33,470 nucleotides of DNA from positions 72,487 through 105,956 of the forward strand of contig JH153672.1 of assembly GCA_000226015.1 (NCBI GenBank). The letters run 5' to 3'. Under the pieces are notes generated by a model, which made no database searches, had not been told where the DNA came from, and saw only the letters and a program-made list of their open reading frames with translations. A program made the position numbers and the translations under genes. The number at the start of each line of letters is the position of its first letter. Position 1 is the first letter of the stretch. The stretch comes from Mnemiopsis leidyi (Eukaryota; Ctenophora; Tentaculata; Lobata; Bolinopsidae). Positions 10,494 through 22,400 of this stretch are shown here, piece by piece.

Positions 10494-13400
10494 ATGTCCC
10501 AGAAGCGAGCCCCTGACCGGCCGGGGCCAGGTTCCAAGCGGAGCCGGGGTGATCCTAGCGGTCTTGATGATGGGGCTCAGGTTCCCGGTGGCATCATGAA
10601 GATCGAACTGCAAAACTTCATGTGTCACACTTTCTTCGAGGTCGACTTTTGTTCCACAGTCAACTTTATCGTCGGCAGAAATGGAAGTTAGTCACTTTTG
10701 TTTTTGTTAATTTTAATCGGTAGGTCTTTCGATTTGGAGATTAGCCTTTACACTGCTTGTGCTTCCACTGATTTATAAATTGTGAACTCCAACTGGCATG
10801 ATAATACATGGTTAAATCTAATGCTTTTAGGTATCTGTTGTCTTGTGTTTCGAGTGTGGGATCTGTCTAAAAATGTTTCACCCTGCAGGCGGTAAATCAG
10901 CTATCTTGATGGCTCTAGTGATAGGACTAGGCGGCAAGAGCTCTGCCACGAACCGTGCTCCCAATATGACTGAGTTCATCAAGCAGGGTTCAAGTTGGGG
11001 CCAGGTCACTATCACCATCTGCAACGCTAACCACAACCATGACGCGTGGGAGTATGAGGTAAGACTTTACGAGGATGATTTTCCTCTAATTTTGGGCCCT
11101 CTCTCTTTTTGCTTTTAATAGTAAAAGTTCATAACAGGTCCAGTCTTTTTTTCTAGTGCAGAGTGCCAGTTGCAATTTAAACCGCTCACTACTATCATTT
11201 TACCATTTTAATTGAAATCTGGTTATTTATGCTCGTTGTTGTCCTATTGTCATACTTCTTGTCACTAACGGACAAACCCCTAGCTCTACGGAGCCGCTGT
11301 TATGGTCGAGAGAAGAATAACGAAGCAAGGCAGTAAATACAAGCTGAAAAACGCCGACGGAAAGACAATATCCACAAAAAAGAACGACTTAACGCTGCTT
11401 TTAGATCATTACAACATTCAGGTAACTGCTTGAGCTGGGATTTTTGTTAAAATACATATTTTAGATTATCTTTTTCCTATATTAATATCCGCAACTCAAT
11501 CCTAATTGTAAACAGGAATAAAACATACATGGTTTGAGAAAGCACTCACACTTTCGTCGGGAATACAGAAAGGAGTTATTAATATCAAAAGACGTCAGAA
11601 AGTTACTTACACATGATAAAAAAGTAAATCCAGTTCAAAATGAAAGTCACTTGTATGTCGAAAATTAAAATCCGTTCATGTTTCACACAGGTAAACAATC
11701 CAGTGAGCATTCTCAACCAAGAGATGAGTAAAAAGTTCCTCGCCAGCACTGATCCGAGCTCAAAGTACAACTTCTTCATGAAGAGCACCCATCTGGAGCA
11801 GATGATCCTTGACTACCAGGTACAGAAGTGTTGCGCGTCGATTTAGGACTAGTTCTTTTGTTTAATCTTTCTGTTCATTCACCTTGCAGTTTTTTTGAAA
11901 CTCCAAGCACGACAGAGTTAAATCTATGAAGCAAAGTAAGGTTTTTTCTGGGTTGCAATTACATCCTGATTAATTGCCTGGAAAGTTCCACCGTACCGTC
12001 CTCCGCCGCAGCGATCTAGACCCAGGAAAAACGTAGCTATGAGTGATGCTTTGAGGGATGAAAATAAGCACAAAGTTACATACTTGCACACTGTGGTCAG
12101 TGCATTACACACAAAGTGCACTGACACAGTGTACTCGGCTTTTTTCGTGAAAAATTATTTCAGGTAAGATACCAGTAAATGCTTGAAATTCGCATTCATA
12201 AGGACCGAATCAGAGCAAGCCATGAAACCAATAAACCAATATAAAAACTTATGAACAACCCAAAGAACAACAAGTGGTTGATAATATTCTCCTTTTTGGA
12301 GATAAGTTACACATCCTGGGCTTGCATCTATAACTATTGTGTCTGCTCTGATGTAAATACGCTAACGTTTTCTTGTGACTCAGTACACCGACATTCTGTC
12401 TTTTCTAATGTTGAATGTCTTGCGACAAAATCTTCTACATCAATTTATCATTCTAAATCTAGATATGAAATTAACAATACTTCTTATTACTTAAAACATG
12501 CATTTCAATTTGATCATTCGGTTAAGTTTATCAAATTTCTCCATTTGAATTGGATTTGGTTAGCTATGCGACACCAGATAAGATATCGGAGTGACAGTGA
12601 CCATGTAATCTGATACAAGTTTTGTTTTCTACCATGGAAAGTTCTGCTTGCAGTGCACCGCGGAGCCGATATGAACTAACGGTGAGTGGCACATAGCGTT
12701 CTGTCCTTATCTACACGTGTTTTCTTCTAACAGCAGCGGAAACTGCTGTGAAATTTTTAGATTTATCTTAAAAACATGGCTGAAGTCAACAATTATTGTT
12801 CTTTTCTTATTTGCTATTTCTCTCGGGCACGGATACTCAAATAAAAATTTGGTGCCGGATTTAGTTTTCAAAATTTGATGACCTTCTGGTCGGACGCTGT
12901 GAGAAGCTTTGAGATTAGTACCGGTTGTCACAGTAACCGTTGTCATGGTATCCGTTGTTACGGGAGTCACCTGACCGGGTAGACTTGCCTCCTCTCACGT
13001 TACTGTCCTTACAATGTTATCTGCTTATCGGCTAAACGAATCAGGTGCTTGGCTTCGCTTCCAAATAGTATTTTCTACTATTGACTTCGCTGCTGCCACC
13101 TCGAAAGCTATAATTCGGCTAAGCCGATTGAGGTAGTTTTACGACCGAAGTCTCTAGATAGAAAATTGCAGCCTCCGCAACTCACCCTATTCCCATTCAT
13201 AATTTCCGTGACTTTCGCTGTTTTTGGCTACTCAAACTTTCGCTTAATGTTAATTCGTTGTCTTTATTAATCGCGTTTTAAGACTTCAATAAAAAATTTC
13301 AAAATCTCATCGGATTGTAATCTCCGAGCTGCCAATCACTTCAGAAGGCTCAATTTCATGTCACTAGTTCATTTTCTGGTTAAAAAACTGCAGAACCTTT

Positions 13401-16400
13401 GTAAAATTTTTGTTGCTGGTGAATAATTTCTGAGTACTTTCCGTGCCCTTTTTCCAATCTTATTTTGCCAATAAGATTGTTATCTCCGTTGCGTAATTCT
13501 CAAAAATCAGGAGTCGAGAATGCCGAAAGATGATAAGGAGGAATTGCTGAGCTCAGAATCAGATCAGCCGGATGACATCGTAATAGAAAACGCAGTCACT
13601 GAAGAGATCCTGAATGAAGATGTTGAAATACCACAACAACTTTCAGAACAGAGTGAGTTGAATGGAGTGACACGGCGAGGTAACGAAATCATCGTGGAGC
13701 TCCCCAGAGAGGGATCTGACTATACTGTTAGAAAGAGCAGACAAGACTCCGACAACAGTATCAAGTCTAGCAGTCTCGGTATCCGTACTTTGGAGGGAGG
13801 CAGGTTTGATGCGTACTCCAAAGTTTCGTTATCCTGGCAAAACATTACAGTTAACGTTGATATTTCAAGTGGAGGATGCTGTAAAAAGTCAGAATCTAAA
13901 ACGGTTGAAATTCTCAAAAATGTGTCTGGAATCGTTGAACCGGGACAGTTCATGGCAATCATGGGAGCAAGTGGTGCAGGTAAAACAACACTTCTCAACA
14001 CCCTAGCCTTCAGAAACGAGCCAAAACTCAAGTGCACTGGTGACATAAATGTGAACGGGTTGCCCATCAGCAAATCTCAGATGAAGCTGATAAGTGCTTA
14101 TGTGCAACAAGAAGACTACTTTATCGGAACACTCACTGTAAGAGAGGTGATGCAGTTTCACGCTAGCTTGAGAATGGACAAGCGAGTTTCACGGGAGGAA
14201 AAGAAGAAAAAAGTAGAGGACCTCATCTCCAAACTAGGACTTACTAAAGTTGCTGACACTCTCTGTGGCTTGCCTAACGGAGCTATCAGAGGTATTTCTG
14301 GTGGAGAGAGAAAGAGATTGTCAGTAGCAACAGAACTTCTGATGGATCCACCACTACTCTTTATTGATGAGCCTACGAGTGGCTTAGACTCATTTATGGC
14401 TGAGAGCATAGTAAAATTAATAAGGAAGCTATCTTTGGCAAATCGCACTATTCTCTGCACAATACATCAGCCCACTTCAGAAGTTTTCGCTCTGTTCGAT
14501 CGAGTTTGCCTTGTGACGGAGGGAGAAGTAGCATTTATGGGGGAGACTAAGGGAGCTCTGGAGCTGTTCTCGGACGCAGGTTACCCGTGTCCAAACAATT
14601 TCAATCCTGCCGATCATTATATCTTTACTCTTGCAATTCGACCTGGGGAGGAGGAGAAGTGCAAAAAGAAGTGTAAAGAAATAACTGGGTACTACGAGAG
14701 ATCAAACTATTTCAAAGCTATACAAGAGAAAATATCAAGTGTCAACAGAAAGGCAGACAAGACCACCAAAGATGTCAGCAGAAAGAAGGTCCAGTCCTCT
14801 TTGTTCCGGCAAGTCGCAGAGAACTTCCAGAGGAGCTTCAAGAACACGGTTAGAAATCCCGGCTACACCAGATCACGAATAGGACAGTGCATTATACTGG
14901 CTCTGCTATCAGGATTAGCATATTTCAAGACGTCTAACAAGGTTGACCCACACAACCCACAGAGTATTGCTACTCTCGCTCAAAACAAATCCGGAGTTAT
15001 TTTCTTCTTGGTCATCACATTTACCTTTGGAAACGTCTTCATTCAATGCCTCACAATTCCGATGGAGCTGCCGGTTGTCAAAAGAGAGTACCAGAACGGT
15101 ATGTACACGACTGTACCCTACTTCCTCTCGAAGATTATAACCGAGCTCCCCTACTTGGTAGCCCTGCCCACACTTCAGCTAGGCATATCCTACTTCATGA
15201 TAGGTTTGAGAGAGGAGGTAATGGCGTTTCTTACCTGTGTTGCCTGCTGCATTTGTATTGCTTGGGCCAGCACTGGCCTTGGATGGTTCGTAGCCGCCGC
15301 TACCGGAGACTTGAGAATCGCCAGTGCGATATCTGCTCCCATTATCATGCCATTCTTCTTATTTGGGGGTCTCTTCCAAAGTGACAGTGCTACTCCAGTG
15401 TATTTTGAACCTATCAAGTGGGTCTCCTGGTTTCGTTACGGCTATCACATGTTAATGGTCAACGAACTTAAAGATCTGTCCCTTGACTGTAATGGTGTGA
15501 CACCCTGCCCAAATGGAACCGTCGTTTTGGAGCAGTTTTCTATCGACCCTGATGAATTATGGTGGCCTAACATTGCTGCTTTGCTCATTTTTGGGGGCAC
15601 TCTTTGCATCTTCGCTTGGAGCTGTCTTCTTTGTAGAGTGAGACGTTAACCTCACACTGGTTGTATTTTTGGTTTCAAAAAATAAAAAAGACCCTCCTCA
15701 ACATAGGACACATTTTCCCGCGCTTGTCTTTATTTCTCCGGAGTTCTAAAAATGTACTTTGAGTATTCTTCAGAAAGCGATAAACAGGGCAGGCTATATG
15801 ATCTGCTTTACAAAATATGATGGTGCCACGAGTTTTGGCAAAACTATATGTAATCCTGGTGTATAATATACAACCCTAGAGTCTAAGTACCGGAAAAGGA
15901 CATGTGCTGTGCTGCGCACAGCGATGTAATTTTGTCATTATTGTTGTGAAAACACTTAAAAACGGCAATAATCCAACTGAACACCGACTGATTTACTGTT
16001 TTTTAAGAAATTTGTAACTCGTAAGTGTTCTGTCTCCATCAATAGATTTCTGTTGAGTTTTAGAGTTTGTATGTTACGATCTTATCTTTCACAATTTAAA
16101 TCACCATATTTTGAATTTTAAATCAAATTAGTCAACGTAAAAAGAACAGTTATGGAAAGTTGAAACAGAAGTTAATCACACGCTCTTGCGAATTGCAATT
16201 CCCATATTTATATTTTGTCTTAATCTCTTATATTTTGTCTGAATCTGATTGTTTCCACATAACGTTTTTCTCCATGAAAATGTTCCAACAAATGAAGCTA
16301 AATACGCTGGCCATTCGTCTTAAGCTTTACAAGCCTAGAAAGACGATGTCTGATATCCGAGCCTGCTGCACTCTAGTAAGGTTTGTACAATCTGACACGA

Positions 16401-19400
16401 GATCAGGTGAATACTCGCTCTGTGGACGGTTTAAAATGATACACTGTTGGTGGTCTGTGGATTAAGTCGGCCGGTTTACCAGGTCGTTGGTGGAGTAATT
16501 CTAGACAAACCTACTTATCTAGAAGTTTCGATTTTGCTACCAATACCGTGCTCAGAGACGTGTAGTAGTCAGATCTAGCTAGATTTTATGAGGTTCCGCG
16601 CCGTGAGTTGTGTAGTATAGCAGTAAGAGCCTTGAACTTATAATATTATTCTGTTTCTGAGCCTTGTTAAGTGTATTTTTGAGAAGCTGCATGTCTCTGT
16701 CCCTATTCATTCTCGCTTATTTTGTTGGACTATTTGATTCGTACACATGTCAAAAGTTTGACGGAAAACTGAGAAGACGTATTGCACTCTCAGAAGAATT
16801 GATAGAACATCCAGTCTCAAGTAATCGAACCGATAAAAAGTACAATTTGACACCTGGAAAGTATTTTCATAAAGCTGGATGCAGCCACAAATCTACTGTA
16901 GCGCCAGAGGAGACAAATGTTGGGTACAATGACGACACATCCAACAACTTCATTGTTATCGGGTTTATCGTCTTCTTTAGTATCTTCCTCGTGGTTATAA
17001 TGATCTGCTGCGTTTGGAAAGGACGACGACGCTAAAATGAAAGATTTGTACCTTAATTGAAGCATTGGTACCTAGATAAAGAAATCCTCCCCGCCCAAGT
17101 ATCCTTCGGGCAACTTTTACATATACCGATTATTGTTGCTGAAGTCTGCTGAAAGAAGATAACTGATTATTACCATTGCTACAATAATTACTTACTCAAT
17201 AAGTGGCGAAACATCGTCTACTAAAACCACTACTGAAACTTTCTCGTACAAGTTTATATATCTTTACTTTTAATTTGGGAAGCAACATATATGTTAAGTT
17301 TAAGCATCTATCTGCTTGGTTTAACTCTCAGAAATAGTATTAGTTTGGCTTCAAAGTTTTATGCATGTGTTAATTTTGTGAATAACCGTGATTCTCTATT
17401 TTTCATGAGTCTAAAATCTATTCCAAATATGCGTTTGACTCTCAGTTTGCAAACTGTGGAAGGTTAATTAAAATCCTGATAATTTTAGCCTACCATTTGT
17501 TCAAGTCTGAAAACAAGAACTAGAAGACTCATAATTTTATATAAATCGATGTATCATATGACGAATCGAAATTTTGTCAGCTATAAAGACGTCCTAAGAC
17601 TTAGAAAAATAATTCCCCGAAGTTTCCTGATAAATTTTAACTCTCACATGGAAATGAAGGTGACCCCTTTCCAGCAGTATCCACTATAAACCAACCTAGA
17701 TGAAAACCCATCCACTTCCAAGTTTTAAAGCAACACTTCCTGTGAAAAAAAGCAGTTACGTTTTCAACATCTTTGAACAAGTCAGGCTTTCATGTAAAAA
17801 CTCGTACACTAGTTGACATTTTCAAACCAACGCAGATCCCAATCAATGCTCAAGACACAAACAATGTCCATTAGTTGGGAACTAAAACACACAGTGCGGC
17901 AAACAATATAAACGTGTTACTGGAAAACCATCGAAACAATTCGTTCTCAGAAGTTTGTGACTTCGGGATTGCTGTCATGACAGACGCGGCTAACTTAGCC
18001 GCTAAGAAAATAAAGATTATTAATATTGCTGCAAGAAAGCTTTCCTGAAGTTCAGTTACCCCGAGCTCGCACGATACTTTCTGGTTTATCACTCCTGGGA
18101 AATAAGTCTCAACTCAGTCCCAGATCCCAGAACCAAATTGAGATAGTCTGACTTGGTCTGAGCTGTGAGGAGAGAGGACGCCATTTAAACGACAAAAAAG
18201 TATGTTGCTCTCTTGGCTTTGGCCTTAATCTGTTTAAAATTAAACGATATTTTACCTCAGTTATAGATATAATGTATGATCCTATTTTAGTAATCCAAAT
18301 CATGACATGTGATTCACTGATACATAATCAGTCAATTTGTGTTATCATCTTACTTACCGAATACAGGGGTAAATTTAGAGGTTGTACTAGCTACCACTAG
18401 CTTAATTCAATTATCAATTCATTGTACTAAGTTATTTTTTGGGTTATTTTTTTTGAGGTTCACAAATTTTTCGAATCATCTTAGTACAGCGATTGACCAA
18501 TAAGAAGGTAGGTAAAGCCAACCAATATCGAGCAACGCGATCATGTGATAAAAATTATTTGTGACCCAGTTCCCCAAAATACTTTTCTCTACGAAATTCA
18601 ATCAAAAATTAAAACCTTATTTATTTTGAGGTTTCGTTACTCCATACATCACGTTAACTGGCAAATGGCTGATAAGGCGAAGCGAGTCCTTAACACCGTG
18701 AAGATAGATTTTGAGAAATTAAAGCATACTTGATCCACTTGATCATATCAAAAATTGTGGGAGGTAGAAATGGGTTTCTGTGCTGCTCGTCTCACATCTT
18801 AGAAATTATGTTTTTTTCGCTAAAGTGAACAAAAAATTGTCGTCACTGCTGCGTCAAATTAAAACAAAATTCTCATAGCAATTAATTAAGCAACAGTTAT
18901 CATAAACAAGTACTAAATCGCGGCGCATGTTGTAATTTTCTATTGCACCGGCCAGTGCCACATTTACTTAATCATAAGTCGCTCTTACCTCCGATTGCTT
19001 CAGCAAGTGAACGAAAAGTTGGAGACGATAAAACACACAATCTCAAAGAAAGAGCGTACTATTCCAGACGTGAAGGCTCAAGTTCGACACTTAAGGAGCC
19101 AGTACGACGAGATTACAGAGTTGCGCGACATGGGCAGAAAAGTGTCGCAGCTCAAAGACGAACTAATCTGGAGTAAGGTACGTTATCATTTTCCTAAATC
19201 TAAATTTTAATCCTACTTAAACATTCCATCGCCTTTGTGGTGTAGTGGTAAATGGTTACAATCTTGCTCACAACGCAGGTCGAAAAGTGCGCAAGAAAGT
19301 ACAGCTTCGCCTGTAGGCTCTAACATACAACCCCCTACAACTAGATCAGTACCTGATGCATCAATTTTCTCTGGCAATCGCAGAAAATAGAATAACCTTG

Positions 19401-22400
19401 CCTTGTTGTTGTATCATGTCGGATCTTGTATCAGTCTTCATACGAATTAATAGGGCTTTCGTGCTAATTCAAAAAACCATTCTCCAGACTAACCTGTAAC
19501 TTGGTATTTTAGGCTTCATATCGTATTTTATTTTTCAGGTGAAGGAGATCGAAGATGAGCAGATCCCAATACAGCGTTCGATCGACAAACTTAACTCCCA
19601 TTTGCCGAAAGTTGAGCAGGAAATTGCTAAGGCACAGGAGAAGTTCAATGATGCTGAGGCGAGCGTTAAGGTTGGATCCAATCTTCTTTTGCTACTTAAG
19701 ATCTAGATATGAAGTAAAATGACCAACTTCATATTACATACCACTAAAATTATGTAGAGTTTCTCAGCTTCAATTTTACCAACTGCTAACATAAGTATTA
19801 AACTGCAATGCTTCTTCTTTATAGACCCTGGAAACTGAGATGAGCGAGGACATGAGACGATACCAATCCCTGGAGTCTGACCAGGCGTCTTTAAGAGCGC
19901 TCGCTTCTGCCAAAAAACGCGAGGTATGGAAACAGCTCGAGCCTTACTCGCAGTTTTGTTTTTCCCGGCTTGATTCGTTGTTTAAGCTGTAAATTTAAGA
20001 TTGTGATGAGAAACGGTATTTTTGGAAGGATCACAGATTATTCAAGTATCATGTGATACAAGGATCATGTGATACAAGGATCAAGTATCATGCACGATAC
20101 AAGCCAGACATTAATGATCAATATCGAAAAACGCTGTCACGTGGTTTTACAATTTGTAACCGTTCCAAAAACATTGTCTGTAGACGTAGTTCTCTTACTA
20201 TCACACATCAACTTTCTAATAACGTATTAATTTAGCGTTCAGGCTCTTTATTCTGATTTGTTTAGGTGTTTGATATACAGCGGAAGATAAAAACCGCCAA
20301 CAACAGCATTAAAGACTTGAACATGGACCGCCAGAGACTGATCAAGAGGATTCGCGAAATCGAGGACAGGTCAGTATTGAGACTTAATGGAAATGGAAAC
20401 CTTTTAAGAAAGATATCTCACTGCTGGATTCCTCCACTCCACTTATAATTCAATGAAATATCTTTTTACTCCCCCTTTACCCTTTAGGGGCTTAATAATT
20501 TATATGTCAGTTCGAATCGCATTGTAAAAAGCAGCACTGAAAAAGAAAACTTTCAAAGAAATCGCAAACTCAAACCAAGCTCATTGTTTTTTTTAATACA
20601 AACTTGGGTAATTCTTACGTAGTTCTGGCATTGAAGCTTGCTTTTTTCTAAGACTTTTGGTTTCCAGATTTAGCACCGAAACATTGAAACACGTAGATGT
20701 GTTATTGAACAACAATTGTGAGGAGGGAACGAATTTTTCAGTGCACAGTTTGAAAAACTACCAAAACGAGACATAATAATGAGTACTAATTATACTCTAC
20801 TTTTAAAACCGAAGAAGAAGATTTGTTAATCCGTAGAACATGAGTATTCAAAGTTTATTTGTCCTTTTTTGAGTTTGTAATTATGAATTACTTTTCTGGT
20901 ACGGCAGAAATATAGTTAATCTATAATCATGTTATCCCATTTAGTAACAAGGCTCGTAATGTGGAAGCGGAGAAAGCTGAAAGAGACCAGGAGCTTGCTG
21001 AGTGTAGATCAAAACAGGTAATGTCTCCATTAAACAGGGGCAAGCTGATACATCCTGCATTATTGTACAATTTGTTGCAGAATTTCGAAAAACTCTCACT
21101 AATGACAAATTTCAATTTTCGAGATTTTGATTTAACATGAAAAGCAGTATCGATAATTCTTTGTATTGTAGTTGGGACATACATTTGCTTCAAATCTTTG
21201 AATTTACCGTGTTACTATTAGTGCCGTATGATTGTTTGAACTAGATTAATGATGATTGCGCGGTGACGCAGCAAGCAGCCTTGAGTGGTCAGAACATAGT
21301 GTTCCCTTTCTAGCAATGGAGCGCCAAGGGTGCTCTAAATCTGAACGCCAGCTGTTTGTGTTCGTACTGAAAATGTCTGTTTTAGGGGCAGTTCACAGAG
21401 GAGATGACAGCTACAACATCAGCAATGGAGAACTTGGAACACAAGCTCTCAGACATGACCGAGAGTCTTCAGAGAATCAGGTTAGTTTGCTTATCTTTCT
21501 CTTGTTATTCTCTCCCACTACTTGATTGATAATGGTTAATGGCTAAATATTATCTGCTGACTTTGTCATTTTATAGTTGTCGCATACATTTTTTGCAAGA
21601 CAATCCACATTTCTTGCAAATTCCCGGTACTGTTGGAATCTGAACCGAGACTACATACCTAGCTAGTGCTACAGAGGTGATACCGAAACCGCCACTGCAC
21701 CAAGCATTTCCCAATTTTATTTGCCATGTCTAATCCATGATTTAGTAATTTCCTGCGGAAACATTAGCATCCGTTAAATCTAACGACTTAACATTTTGAT
21801 AGGCGGGCCACTAACTTCACTACCTTTAAAAACCATTATATTTGATAATTTTCGATTTATTATGTATGAATCATAGATTAAGAATTTGTTAAACGAATGG
21901 GATTGATTTTGCAAGTGTACTATTTGGTCTATATGTCGGAAGTCATTGGGTGAGCAAATTTAAATTCCAGGATATATTAGTATATTATAATTTAGCTTGG
22001 CAGCCATCTTCTTGTCGATGCCTTTAAGTATATACATGATATATGCGTAGCTTTAAATTGTTTTAAAGGCGCACAAATTTTGATAATGAAATTTAGATCT
22101 TTTAACCAATCCATGATGCACATTCTGGAAACTTCCAGGTTTTATGGCTCTTTGAAGCTCGCTAAAGCTAGTTTCAAATTTTGGATTGGTATTTTTCGGT
22201 CTTCTGGGTTGCAAACCCCGACCTTCGTAGTAAAAGCGGGTCTATCTGCATGTTATATAATAGATCGTGTGAATACACGCTCATACATAAACGGAGCAGT
22301 GTTCAGAAGAGCGTTTAAACCATGATCACACGTTGGCTTTTGTTATGTTAATTTTATATTACCATTATACTTTGCAACTGGTATTAAAGGAGGTACCCTC

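Noticed and set aside
12251..12613. 120-codon frame in SMC6 intron 4 with a C-x4-C-x-C-x9-C pattern slightly like a leucine-rich-repeat N-cap
   Set aside because: The cysteine spacing does not fit well, no leucine-rich repeats follow, and there is no splice evidence for a continuing gene. It stays a low-probability candidate.
16160..16465. 101-codon frame between the nested genes
   Set aside because: No domain, signal or membrane pattern, and composition matches non-coding surroundings.
17871..18092. Minus-strand frame with two hydrophobic segments after a possible splice acceptor
   Set aside because: It has no ATG, no recognisable family and no partner exon upstream on the minus strand.
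19231..19310. Functional tRNA gene
   Set aside because: The A box is good but the B box is degenerate and I could not fold a cloverleaf with a paired acceptor stem.
22080..22325. 81-codon frame upstream of the GPCR
   Set aside because: No motif or family resemblance; not part of the GPCR, whose start is fixed by an in-frame stop.
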